In this document: positions 37,745 through 47,144 of the stretch, piece by piece
Layout of the letters: each line of letters starts with the position of its first letter
Position numbering within the stretch: position 1 is the first letter of the stretch
From: Micrococcus sp023147585
GTDB taxonomy: Bacteria > Actinomycetota > Actinomycetes > Actinomycetales > Micrococcaceae
Assembly: GCF_044872765.1 (NCBI RefSeq)
Contig: NZ_CP085253.1
Location: 2,170,001 to 2,234,000, forward strand
Direction: 5' to 3'
DNA length: 64,000 bases
The notes under the pieces: generated by a model
What the model saw: only the letters and a program-made list of their open reading frames with translations
Told to the model about the DNA's origin: nothing
Databases searched by the model: none
Program-made: the position numbers and the translations under genes

Positions 37745-37837
37745 TGCGTGCCCGAAGGTGCGTCCGGCGTGATTGGATGTCACCGGCGACCAGCCGCGAT
37801 CGAGGAGCAGCCAGGCGCAGAGCGCAGGAAGGACACG

Positions 37838-39736
37838 GTGGACGGCGTGGACCCGGACGGCCCCCAGGAGGCGGAGCGCTTCGACCCGCGCATCCCCGAG
37901 CCCGCCGCGGAGCCCACCCTGATCCCCGTGATCCGCCCCGCGGCCGCCGCGGAGTCCCCCGGGCGGCCGGCGCCCCCGGTGATGCTCAGCCCGGACTCGG
38001 CGGTGGACCTGGACCCGCTGCTGCTGGACGAGGACGCCGTCAACGAGACCGGGCTCGCGGCAGACCCCGGCCTGCACCCGGACCAGGGCGTCGTCCAGGC
38101 GGACGGGGCGGAGGACGCCACTCCCACCCCGGCCGCCGACTCGCCCCTGACCGAGCCGCCGCTCTCGGAGCAGGTGCCCACCTCGGTGCTCTCCCCGGCG
38201 GACGCCGACGGCGCCCTGCCCGCGCCGGCCGTGATCCCCGAACCGGACGTCACCGTCCCGGACCCGGTGGTTCCGCACGGCCCGCCGGAGAAGAAGGGCC
38301 GGCGCCGAGGGCGGCGGGGGCGCCAGGACCGCGCCGTGTTCGAGGAGGCCCTGCCCACGCAGACCCTCGCCATGGTGGAGCGTCTGCAGAGCTCGCCGTA
38401 CGGGCGCAGGATGCGCTCCACCCTCCAGCAGCGCAGGGACGTCGAGCACCATTCCGTCGAGGCGCGGACCACCCTGGACTTCGCCCTCAAGCTGGGGGAG
38501 ACGATGTTCAGCTTCGGGGCCACCTCGCTGGACGTGGAGACCTCGATCATCGTGGTGACCCAGGCCTACGGCATCCAGGAGACCGAGGTGGACCTGACCA
38601 ACCAGGCCATCTCCCTCAACTACGCGCCCGACTCCTCCCGCGGCGAGGTGCCGTACACGCTGCAGCGCGTGGTGCGCTCCTCGTCCACGCACTTCGACGG
38701 CCTCGTGGCCGTCCACCGGCTCGTGGAGCAGATCTCCGAGGGGAAGGTCGAGCGCTCCGAGGCGCAGCGCCGTCTCGTGGAGATCCGCCACCGGCCCAAG
38801 CCGTTCCCGCCCTTCTTCGAGGTCCTGTTCGCGGGCGTGTTCGCGGGCTGCTTCGTCCCGTTCATCGGCGGCTCCTGGGAGGGCGCTCTGCTGGGCATGG
38901 TCTCCACGTGGCTGGTGTTCTGGCTCAAGGTCCAGGCGGACAGGGCCCGCTTCCCCGAGATCTTCTCCGCCATGTTCGCCGCCTTCCTCGCCACGGTCAT
39001 CGCCCTGGTGGCGTTCGCCCTCCGGGTGCCCGTCAACCCCGCCGTGGTGACCGCGGGCGGCATCATGATGCTCCTGCCGACGGTGCGGTTCGTGACGGCC
39101 ACCCAGGACGCGATCAACGGGTTCCCCGTCACGGCCGCCGGCCGCTTCATCTCCGCCCTGCTCGTCTACGCGGGGATCATGGGAGGGATCATGCTCGCGG
39201 TGGGGGTGGCGGAGATGGTCGGGCTGCCGCCGCTGGACCTCGCCGAGACCTCGCAGGAGAGCCACCCGTTCCTGCTCCTGCTGGCCCTCGTGGCGGTGGC
39301 GTCCATGTCCGACGCGGTGGTGGAGCAGAACCGCAGTCGCGCCATCCTCGCGAGCGGGGCGGTCTCCGCGGTGGGCTACCTCGTCTTCACGGCGGTCACC
39401 GCGGCGGGCACGAGCGGTCGGCTCGCCCCGGCGATCGCGGCGGCCGCGATCGGCTTCACGGCGCGGATCGTGGCGGAGCGGATCGGTGCTCCCGCCCTCG
39501 TGGTCGCGCTGCCCAGCGTGCTCTTCCTGCTCCCCGGCCTGACCATCTTCCGCTCCCTCTACGGATTCACCGTGGAGTCCCAGTCGGAGATGCTCGGGAT
39601 CGTCGGGATCGTCGACGCGATCGTCATCGTCGCCGCGATCGCCGCCGGCGTGGCCCTGGGCAACACGGTGGCCAAGCCCGTCACGGACCGCCTGCGGGAC
39701 TCCTCGCCCCGCGCGCTGCCGCCGCGCCTGCGCTGA
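37838..39736 (+). CDS. Threonine/serine exporter family protein (ThrE-like)
   Basis: The 632-residue integral membrane protein's first ~180 residues are a disordered, Pro/Asp/Ala-rich and then basic (KKGRRRGRRGRQDR) cytoplasmic region. The ThrE domain starts near TLDFALKLGETMFSFGATSL, with the conserved ETEVDLTNQAISLNYAPDSS. About ten hydrophobic segments follow (FFEVLFAGVFAGCFVPFIGG; VTAGGIMMLLPTVRFVTATQ; VALPSVLFLLPGLTIFRSLY). ThrE proteins export threonine and serine by proton antiport in Corynebacterium. GTG 37838 is preceded by AGGAAGGA at 37826-37833, a very good site. The long N-terminal tail is family-typical in actinobacteria but its job is unknown. Confidence 0.9.
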   Translation: MDGVDPDGPQEAERFDPRIPEPAAEPTLIPVIRPAAAAESPGRPAPPVMLSPDSAVDLDPLLLDEDAVNETGLAADPGLHPDQGVVQADGAEDATPTPAADSPLTEPPLSEQVPTSVLSPADADGALPAPAVIPEPDVTVPDPVVPHGPPEKKGRRRGRRGRQDRAVFEEALPTQTLAMVERLQSSPYGRRMRSTLQQRRDVEHHSVEARTTLDFALKLGETMFSFGATSLDVETSIIVVTQAYGIQETEVDLTNQAISLNYAPDSSRGEVPYTLQRVVRSSSTHFDGLVAVHRLVEQISEGKVERSEAQRRLVEIRHRPKPFPPFFEVLFAGVFAGCFVPFIGGSWEGALLGMVSTWLVFWLKVQADRARFPEIFSAMFAAFLATVIALVAFALRVPVNPAVVTAGGIMMLLPTVRFVTATQDAINGFPVTAAGRFISALLVYAGIMGGIMLAVGVAEMVGLPPLDLAETSQESHPFLLLLALVAVASMSDAVVEQNRSRAILASGAVSAVGYLVFTAVTAAGTSGRLAPAIAAAAIGFTARIVAERIGAPALVVALPSVLFLLPGLTIFRSLYGFTVESQSEMLGIVGIVDAIVIVAAIAAGVALGNTVAKPVTDRLRDSSPRALPPRLR

Positions 39737-39775
39737 CGGGACCCGCCCGGCGTCGTCGGGGCGGGCGGGACCGAC

Positions 39776-40453
39776 TCAGGCCGGGAGGTGCCAGTCCACC
39801 GGCTCCGCGCCCGCCTCGGCGAGGAGGGCGTTGACCCGGCTGAACGGCCGCGAGCCGAAGAAGCCCCGCTGCGCGCTCAGGGGGGAGGGGTGCGGGGACT
39901 CCACGACGCCGCACCCCGCCTCGCGCAGCACCGGAGCCATGCGCCGGGCATCGGCGCCCCACAGCAGGCCCACGAGGGGGGTGCCGCGCCCCGCCAGCGC
40001 CCGCACGGCGGCCTCGGTGATCTGCTCCCAGCCCATCCCGCGGTGGCTCGCCGACGCGCCCGCGCGCACCGTGAGGACGCGGTTGAGCAGGAGCACCCCC
40101 TGGTTCGTCCAGGCGGTCAGGTCGCCGTGCTCGGGCGGCGTGACGCCGACGTCGTCGTGGAGCTCCCGGTAGATGTTGGCCAGGGAGCGCGGCAGCGGAC
40201 GCACACGGCGGTCCACCGCGAAGCACATCCCGATCGGGTGGCCCGGCGTCGGGTAGGGGTCCTGGCCCAGCACCAGCACGCGCACGTCGTCGAAGGGCTG
40301 GCGGAAGGCTCGGAGGATGTCCTCCGGTGCGGGCAGGACGTGCTCGCCGGCGTCGCGGCGCGCGCGCAGGGCGGCGCCGACGTGCTCGAAGGCGTCCGAC
40401 TGCGAGGCCAGCGCCCTCTCCCATCCGGGGTCCAGGGGTGCGAGGAGATCCAT
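39776..40453 (-). CDS. ung: Uracil-DNA glycosylase (family 1)
   Basis: The 225-residue enzyme removes uracil from DNA at the start of base-excision repair. Motif A reads VRVLVLGQDPYPTPGHPIGM (GQDPY with the catalytic Asp). LLLNRVLTVRAGASASHRGM (uracil-recognition Asn, LLLN) and VVESPHPSPLSAQRGFFGSR (motif B, HPSPLS with catalytic His) follow. Family 1 enzymes usually have GQDPYH; here a Pro follows the Tyr, as in many actinobacterial members. The start is ATG 40453, with a TACGCT box 6 nt upstream on the same strand and no ribosome site, implying a leaderless mRNA divergent from the DUF3263 gene. Confidence 0.94.
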   Translation of the reverse strand: MDLLAPLDPGWERALASQSDAFEHVGAALRARRDAGEHVLPAPEDILRAFRQPFDDVRVLVLGQDPYPTPGHPIGMCFAVDRRVRPLPRSLANIYRELHDDVGVTPPEHGDLTAWTNQGVLLLNRVLTVRAGASASHRGMGWEQITEAAVRALAGRGTPLVGLLWGADARRMAPVLREAGCGVVESPHPSPLSAQRGFFGSRPFSRVNALLAEAGAEPVDWHLPA

Positions 40454-40459
40454 GCTCCG

Positions 40460-40499
40460 AGCGTATCCGCGCGCCGACGGCCGCGACGGTCACTACAGT
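40460..40499. promoter_or_regulatory. Divergent leaderless promoters of ung and the DUF3263 gene
   Basis: On the minus strand TACGCT (40460-40465) ends 6 nt before the ung ATG. On the plus strand TACAGT (40494-40499) ends 7 nt before ATG 40507. The start codons are only 53 nt apart, so the promoters must overlap. Confidence 0.5.
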
Positions 40500-40506
40500 G
40501 GCCGTC

Positions 40507-40845
40507 ATGCCTCAGCCGGATCTCCGCCCCGACGACGCCGCCGCGCGCGCCTCCCGCGCGCCCCTCGGCGGTCTCACGGAGCAGGAACGGGCCGTCCTCG
40601 ACCTCGAGGCCGCGACCTGGCGGCACACCGGCGCGAAGGACCACGCGATCCGGGAGCGCCTCGGACTGGCGCCGACCGCCTACTATCAGGTGTTGAACGG
40701 ACTGCTGGATCGCGAGGCCGCCCTGGCCTACCGCCCCCTCCTCGTCCGTCGCCTGCTGCGCACGCGCGGCACCCGGCGACGGGCGATCAGGAGGCCCGTG
40801 ACTCCCTCGTCCACCGCTCCCGCTTCCCCCCGCCAGGAGAACTGA
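40507..40845 (+). CDS. DUF3263 protein
   Basis: The 112-residue protein has the DUF3263 core: GGLTEQERAVLDLEAATWRH followed by GAKDHAIRERLGLAPTAYYQ and VLNGLLDREAALAYRPLLVR. The arrangement of short helices resembles a helix-turn-helix, so DNA binding is plausible, but no function is proven. The C-terminal 25 residues are a basic, Ser/Pro-rich tail. The next gene, a LytR_C protein, starts 3 nt after the stop. This DUF3263-LytR_C pair is a conserved actinobacterial gene order, suggesting a shared envelope-related role. Confidence 0.85.
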   Translation: MPQPDLRPDDAAARASRAPLGGLTEQERAVLDLEAATWRHTGAKDHAIRERLGLAPTAYYQVLNGLLDREAALAYRPLLVRRLLRTRGTRRRAIRRPVTPSSTAPASPRQEN

Positions 40846-40848
40846 CCG

Positions 40849-41883
40849 ATGGCATACCGGCCCGACCGCTTCGACGACGTCCCCGAGTACACCGACCAGC
40901 GCGGCGCGCACCGCGCGTCCTTCGCACCGGCCGCCGCCGGCGCCACCGCCGCGTCCGGCGGCGCAGGCGGGGGCGCTCTCCGCCCGCTGCTGCTGCTCGC
41001 CGGGCTCGTGCTGCTCGCGGGCCTGTTCCTGGGTGTGATCCTGCCGTGGCTCACCGGCGGGGACGACCGCCCGACGGCCGGCGCGGCGGACTCCTCGTCC
41101 TCCTCGGCGCCCACGAACAGCACGACCGAGGCCCCGGCCTCCTCCTCCGAGGCCGCCGCGTCCTCGACCGAGCCTGCCCCGCCCTCCGCGACCACGGACG
41201 CGTCGAGCACCGGGCCCGCTCCGGCCGCCGAGTCCTCCCGTGCCGCGCAGGAGTCCGCCGCCCAGGCGTCCCGTGACGCGGAGGCCTCCCGCGCCGCCGA
41301 ACAGTCCTCCGCTGCCGCGCAGGCCGCCGAGTCCTCCCGTGCCGCGCAGGCCGCCGAGTCCTCCTCCGCCGCGCAGGCCGCCGAGTCCTCCCGTGCCGCG
41401 CAGGAGTCCGCCGCCCAGGCGTCCCGTGACGCGGAGGCCTCCCGCTCCGCCGCCGCGTCGGCCGAGGCCGCCCGCGCCGCCGAGGCATCGCGCTCCCAGG
41501 CTGCCGAGGCATCGCGCTCCCAGGCTGCCGAGGCCTCCCGCTCGCAGGCTGCCTCGGCGTCGCGCTCGCAGGCCGCCGAGGCGTCCCGCAAGGCCGAGGC
41601 CTCCCGTGCCGCCGCAGCGGCGAAGAGCACCCGTGTGACGGTGTACAACGCAACCCGCATCAACCGCCTGGCCGCCCGCAACGCGCAGGAGCTCAAGAAC
41701 GCCGGCTTCACGTCGGTGTCCGCCCAGAACTGGAGCGGCCCCCGCGTGGGCGCCTCCACCGTGATGTACAACCGCTCCGGGGACAAGGCCGCCGCCGAGG
41801 CCGTCGGCCGCGAGCTGGGCCTCCCCGTCGTCCAGAGCCCGAACCTGCAGGTCGACGGCGTCGCCGTCGTCGTCACCGGCTGA
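40849..41883 (+). CDS. LytR C-terminal-domain envelope protein with Ala/Ser repeat spacer
   Basis: The 344-residue protein has a short cytoplasmic tail, one membrane helix (LRPLLLLAGLVLLAGLFLGV, about 43-65), and a 190-residue low-complexity spacer of Ala, Ser, Gln, Glu and Arg (AAESSRAAQESAAQASRDAE and ASRSQAAE units). The globular LytR_C domain (residues about 263-344, RVTVYNATRINRLAARNAQE) closes the protein. LytR_C occurs in enzymes that attach polymers to peptidoglycan; here the catalytic LCP domain is missing, so the protein probably binds or positions something in the wall. The spacer is likely a stalk spanning the cell wall. At DNA level it contains a 70-bp exact duplication. It is translationally linked to the DUF3263 gene. 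Confidence 0.85.
   Translation: MAYRPDRFDDVPEYTDQRGAHRASFAPAAAGATAASGGAGGGALRPLLLLAGLVLLAGLFLGVILPWLTGGDDRPTAGAADSSSSSAPTNSTTEAPASSSEAAASSTEPAPPSATTDASSTGPAPAAESSRAAQESAAQASRDAEASRAAEQSSAAAQAAESSRAAQAAESSSAAQAAESSRAAQESAAQASRDAEASRSAAASAEAARAAEASRSQAAEASRSQAAEASRSQAASASRSQAAEASRKAEASRAAAAAKSTRVTVYNATRINRLAARNAQELKNAGFTSVSAQNWSGPRVGASTVMYNRSGDKAAAEAVGRELGLPVVQSPNLQVDGVAVVVTG
41223..41445. repeat. Exact 70-bp direct duplication inside the LytR_C spacer
   Basis: Positions 41223-41292 and 41376-41445 are identical over 70 bp, offset by 153 bp (51 codons), so the frame is kept. Between them lie further near-copies of the same 24-30 bp motif. Confidence 0.88.
41485..41580. repeat. 24-bp tandem repeats encoding ASRSQAAE units
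   Basis: About four consecutive 24-bp units encode EASRSQAA-type octads; the first two are identical and the later two differ by silent or conservative changes. Confidence 0.8.
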
Positions 41884-41886
41884 CCC

Positions 41887-41964
41887 CGTCGGCGGCGCGT
41901 CCGCCGACGCTGTGCGACCCCCGTGGGCGCCACCCCCTGAGGGGACGGCGCCCACGGGGGTCGC
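41887..41964 (+). terminator. Double hairpin after the LytR_C gene
   Basis: A 9-bp stem (41887-41895 with 41901-41909) is followed by a perfect 17-bp stem (41914-41930 with 41948-41964) whose loop itself can fold (CCCCTGAGGGG). These separate the gene from the groL control region. Confidence 0.78.
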
Positions 41965-42036
41965 GTGCATCCGGACCCGCGCGCCGTCCTCGTGTCGTCC
42001 GCCCGGTGCGGATGCGGGCGAACGACGCCCCAGCCT

Positions 42037-42080
42037 TTTGCACTCTCCCGGGGAGAGTGCTCATAATGGGGTTAGCACTC
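42037..42080 (+). promoter_or_regulatory. CIRCE operator overlapping the groL promoter
   Basis: TTTGCACTC-N9-GAGTGCTCA (42037-42063) matches the HrcA-binding CIRCE element (TTAGCACTC-N9-GAGTGCTAA) in the inner 6+6 positions. It overlaps a -35 TTGCAC (42038-42043) and -10 CATAAT (42062-42067), so repressor binding would block the promoter. A further perfect left half-site TTAGCACTC sits at 42072-42080 without a matching right half. Confidence 0.85.
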
Positions 42081-42231
42081 CGAAGGTGGGACTGCCAGTC
42101 GTACCCCGGCCGGCACCCCCGTGGAGGAGGACCTGTCCATCGGTGAGGCCCCGTTCCGGGCCGTCCGTCGCGGGCATCGGTGCGGGTCAGCCACCAGCAA
42201 GGAACGTGACGTCCAGAAAGGACATGCACTC

Positions 42232-43866
<1,635 letters not shown>

Positions 43867-43908
43867 CCACCCGCTGAGCCCGCCCGGTCCTCCCGGGCGC
43901 CCAGCACG

Positions 43909-43945
43909 CGAGGCCCGTCTTCCCGATCCGGGGAGGCGGGCCTCG
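43909..43945. terminator. Terminator after groL
   Basis: CGAGGCCCGTCTTCCC (43909-43924) pairs with 43931-43945 with a small bulge. It lies between groL and the convergent DUF4031-HD gene. Confidence 0.72.
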
Positions 43946-43955
43946 CCGTGTCGGC

Positions 43956-44888
43956 TCAGGAGCGCAGGGCCTCCAGCTCGCGGCGCAGGTTCAGACGCGC
44001 CGGCTGCTCCCAGCGGGCGCGGCCGGTGGCGGTGGCGTAGAGGTGCTCGGCGGAGAGCAGGTGCTGGAGGACGGCAGCCCTCCCGGTGCGCCAGTGCGCG
44101 TCAGCGACGTGCGCGAAGTCCGCGCGCACGGCCTCGACGTAGCCGTCATACCCCTGGGGGGAGCTGCCGAGCACCGCGAGGTCCGCGTCGCTCAGAGCAG
44201 CCCCGGCGGGGTCGCCCGGGGCTGGGCGGTGGTCCACGGTGAGCAGCACGAGCCGCTCGACCTCGGCGACGAGGGCGGTGGGCACCCGCAGCCGCGGATC
44301 GCCGAGCAGGTGGAGGGCGAGCTCGGCCGAGTCCGCCTCGTCCTGGCCGGGGTCGGCCGTCTGGTCCGCCGCGTAGACGGCGTCGTGGAACCAGGCCGCC
44401 AGACGCACGGCGCGGGGGTCCGCCCCGAGGTCCTCACCAGCGGCGTCGAGCTCGTCCAGCGCCTCGAGCACGGCGAGCAGGTGCGCGGGGGAGTGGTAGT
44501 GGCGGTGCTCCTCGGCCCACCGCGTCAGCAGCTCCTGACCCGTCGCGAGCACCGCGTCCGGGTGGGCACCGGCCCCCGCGAAGAGCCGCTCCCAACGGCG
44601 GCGCAGCACCGGGGCGATCCGCGCCGGCCGGCGTCGGGCCGGAACGCGCAGGCCCGATCGGACGAGGCGCCGGACCAGCTCCGCGCCGCTGACCTCCTCC
44701 GCCCCTGCCGCCACGAGGTCCGCGTGGCGGTGCGCAGGCACGTCGTAGTGGTCCAGGTCGAAGGCGCGCGGGCTGAGGCCAGCCGTCCGCGCGAAGGCGT
44801 GCAGCTCCTCGAGGGAGGCGTCCGAGACGAGGTGCGAGAACACCGTGCCGTGCGCGGGCCAGACGGGTGGGTCGATGAGCACGCTCAT
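43956..44888 (-). CDS. DUF4031 domain fused to an HD-type hydrolase domain
   Basis: The 310-residue protein's residues 1-85 match DUF4031 (MSVLIDPPVWPAHGTVFSHL; ASLEELHAFARTAGLSPRAF; LDHYDVPAHRH). From about residue 105 a metal-dependent HD domain follows: HRHYHSPAHLLAVLEALDEL and RAVRLAAWFHDAVYAADQTA, which supply His and His-Asp ligands, then EADSAELALHLLG. HD proteins hydrolyse phosphate esters, often of nucleotides. DUF4031 has no established activity. The two domains are often separate proteins, so this is a fusion. TAGAGT on the minus strand (44896-44901) ends 7 nt before ATG 44888, implying a leaderless message. A WXG100 gene lies just upstream on the same strand. Confidence 0.8.
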   Translation of the reverse strand: MSVLIDPPVWPAHGTVFSHLVSDASLEELHAFARTAGLSPRAFDLDHYDVPAHRHADLVAAGAEEVSGAELVRRLVRSGLRVPARRRPARIAPVLRRRWERLFAGAGAHPDAVLATGQELLTRWAEEHRHYHSPAHLLAVLEALDELDAAGEDLGADPRAVRLAAWFHDAVYAADQTADPGQDEADSAELALHLLGDPRLRVPTALVAEVERLVLLTVDHRPAPGDPAGAALSDADLAVLGSSPQGYDGYVEAVRADFAHVADAHWRTGRAAVLQHLLSAEHLYATATGRARWEQPARLNLRRELEALRS

Positions 44889-44895
44889 GACCGCC

Positions 44896-44901
44896 ACTCT
44901 A
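44896..44901 (-). promoter_or_regulatory. -10 box of the DUF4031-HD gene, leaderless type
   Basis: TAGAGT on the minus strand, 7 nt upstream of the ATG. No Shine-Dalgarno intervenes. Confidence 0.45.
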
Positions 44902-44926
44902 GGCCGCGCGCGGCACGGGCCCCGGA

Positions 44927-45217
44927 TCAGAAGCGGAACATCGAGGCGTTCGCCGCCTCTGCGTCCTGGTACTGCTGGGCGGCGGCGTCCATGGCCTGGC
45001 GGATGGACGCCAGGGAGGCCTCCACGCGCTGCTGGGTGGCGCGCCACTCGGTCAGCACGCCCTGGAAGTTGCTGGACGCCTGGCCGCGCCACGTGTCCTG
45101 GAGCTGGCGGAGGCTCGCCTCCATGGTGTTCACCTCGGCCTGCAGGCGGCCGATGGACCCCTCGACGGCGCCGCTCTTGGCGCGCAGGTCCTCGATGTCG
45201 ATCTGGACGATGGTCAT
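44927..45217 (-). CDS. WXG100-family type VII secretion target (EsxA-like)
   Basis: The 96-residue protein has the WXG100 fold: two helices joined by a WXG turn. MTIVQIDIEDLRAKSGAVEG begins helix one, LRQLQDTWRGQASSNFQGVL holds the W-R-G turn, and SLASIRQAMDAAAQQYQDAE forms helix two. The end, AEAANASMFRF, lacks an obvious YxxxD secretion signal, though QQYQDAE is close to it. Such proteins are exported by ESX/type VII systems, usually as heterodimers. No EccC ATPase or second Esx gene is present in the window. ATG 45217 is in the position expected for the family, preceded by a purine-rich GAGGGGAC. Confidence 0.9.
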   Translation of the reverse strand: MTIVQIDIEDLRAKSGAVEGSIGRLQAEVNTMEASLRQLQDTWRGQASSNFQGVLTEWRATQQRVEASLASIRQAMDAAAQQYQDAEAANASMFRF

Positions 45218-45373
45218 GTGCGTGTCCCCTCTGTGAACGCCGGAGGTGCGGCCGGCTCCGCTGACCCCCACGCTAGGGACGGCCGCTGCCGGCCCGCCGT
45301 CGGTCCCCGCGGTCTGGGGACCGGCCGGGGGAGCGGTGAGCCCTGTGCAGGAGCCGCGGCCGGGCCGCGGGAC

Positions 45374-47143
45374 TCAGCCGCCGTCGCGCGGGCCGCGGTC
45401 GCGACGGCTGGCCGCAGCGCGGCGCAGTCGTCCGGCGACCCGCGTCAGCCGACGGCGCTGGACCGCGGACGAGGCGCCCGCCCCCGAGGGGGCCGCAGAG
45501 GAGGAGGCGCGTCCGGCGGGATCCGCCGTCGGACGCCCGCCCTCCGGGCCGTCCTCCTCGAGGCCGGCGTCGACGTCGTCCTCGTGCCCGGATTCGCCGT
45601 CATCCTCGAGGTCGTCGTCCTCGAAGGGGGTCCACGGCAGGTGCACGGAGAACGTGGCGCCGCCGCCCTCGGTCTCCAGGAGCCGGACGGAGCCGCCGTG
45701 CTGGGCGGCGATCGCGGCGACGATCGCCAGGCCCAGCCCTGTGCCGCCGGTCTCGCGGTGGCGCGAGGAGTCCGCGCGGTAGAACCGCTCGAAGATCCGT
45801 GCGCGGTCCTCCTCGGAGACGCCCTGGCCGTGGTCGCGGATCTCGATCACCGAGTCCCGGTCCGGTCCCCCGCCGGGGCCGCCGGAGCCGCCGGAGGGGA
45901 TCTCCACGGTGCCCACCGCGATCTCGATCGGGGTGCCGGCCGGGGTGTACCGCAGCGCGTTCGTCATGAGGTTGACCACCACCTGGCGGATGCGGTTCTC
46001 GTCGCCCATGAGGGGGGCCGAGGAGGCCCGTCCGCCGTCCAGCCCGACGAGCCGCACCGTGCGGTCCGGGGCGTTGACCGAGGCGTCCATCATGGAGTCC
46101 ACGCCCAGCACGAGCAGGTCCACCGGCGCGTGCTCGAGGGGCCGCTGCTCGTCCAGGCGGGCGAGGGTCAGCAGGTCCTCCACGAGGCGCGTCATGCGGG
46201 CCGCCTCGGACTCGATCCGGCCCATCGCCGCGGCCACGTCCTCCTCCTTCGTGATGCCGCCGTGGCGGTAGAGCTCGGAGAAGCCGCGGATGGTCACGAG
46301 CGGGGTGCGCAGCTCATGGGACGCGTCCTGCACGAACCGGCGCATCTTGCCCTCGGAGACCTCCTTGTCCCGGAAGGCGGACTCGATGTGAGCGAGCATC
46401 GCGTTGAGCGAGCGGGACAGTCGCCCCACCTCGGTGTCCGGGGGCGCGGTCTCGACGCGCTGGCTCAGATCGCCCGCCGCGATCTTCGCGGCCGTGCGCT
46501 CCACGCGGTTCAGCGTCCGGAAGGCGCGCTCCACCGCCAGGTTGGCCACCACGACGGCGCCCGCCGTCGCCAGCAGCCCGATGGTCACCACGAGCGCGGT
46601 GACCCGCTCCACGGAGGAGGAGACGGTGTGCAGGGGCAGGGCGATGGCGATGGAGCCCTCGCCGCTGCGCAGGGGGTACAGCTGGACCCGCCAGCCGTTC
46701 GAGTCCGCCTGCGTGCCGGGCACCTCGAAGGACTCGGAGCCGATCTCGCGCACGCGATCCAGGGAGAGCCCCTCGAGGCGCGGGGCGTCCGCGTCCATGA
46801 TCACGGGGGTGCTGACGACCGGCGCGCCCGTGGTGTCCCACAGGGCGCCGTAGAAGCGCAGGATCCCGTGCTGGGGCGTGTAGTACCCGCCGGTCTGGAC
46901 CACGGTGGTCAGGTACACGGACACCGCGTCCCGGTTGGTGACCATGTCCTCGTCCAGCTGCCGCACGAGCTCCTGCCGGAACAGGGCGGAGGTGACGAGG
47001 GCGGTGACCGCCACGAGGGTGAGCATGAGCGCCGTGATCATCACGACGAGCTTGGTGCGCAGGGACTGGGCCGACCACGCGCCCCGAGCCCACGTGCGGG
47101 GGTGCCGCAGCCGGGACGACGCGACGCGGAGGCGCTCCGCCAC
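45374..47143 (-). CDS. Sensor histidine kinase
   Basis: The 589-residue membrane kinase has one membrane helix (LVVMITALMLTLVAVTALVT, about 32-52), an extracytoplasmic sensor of about 130 residues (YYTPQHGILRFYGALWDTTG) and a second helix (VTALVVTIGLLATAGAVVVA). A HAMP segment (FRTLNRVERTAAKIAAGDLS), the H-box FVQDASHELRTPLVTIRGFS with the phosphorylated His, the N-box VVNLMTNALRYT and the ATP lid regions DHGQGVSEEDRARIFERFYR and GTGLGLAIV follow. The C-terminal ~100 residues are an acidic and then basic tail, unusual in length. The GTG start 47143 begins 1 nt after the stop of the response-regulator gene. It is of the TcrY/TrcS-type branch; the signal is unknown. Confidence 0.9.
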   Translation of the reverse strand: MAERLRVASSRLRHPRTWARGAWSAQSLRTKLVVMITALMLTLVAVTALVTSALFRQELVRQLDEDMVTNRDAVSVYLTTVVQTGGYYTPQHGILRFYGALWDTTGAPVVSTPVIMDADAPRLEGLSLDRVREIGSESFEVPGTQADSNGWRVQLYPLRSGEGSIAIALPLHTVSSSVERVTALVVTIGLLATAGAVVVANLAVERAFRTLNRVERTAAKIAAGDLSQRVETAPPDTEVGRLSRSLNAMLAHIESAFRDKEVSEGKMRRFVQDASHELRTPLVTIRGFSELYRHGGITKEEDVAAAMGRIESEAARMTRLVEDLLTLARLDEQRPLEHAPVDLLVLGVDSMMDASVNAPDRTVRLVGLDGGRASSAPLMGDENRIRQVVVNLMTNALRYTPAGTPIEIAVGTVEIPSGGSGGPGGGPDRDSVIEIRDHGQGVSEEDRARIFERFYRADSSRHRETGGTGLGLAIVAAIAAQHGGSVRLLETEGGGATFSVHLPWTPFEDDDLEDDGESGHEDDVDAGLEEDGPEGGRPTADPAGRASSSAAPSGAGASSAVQRRRLTRVAGRLRRAAASRRDRGPRDGG

Positions 47144-47144
47144 C

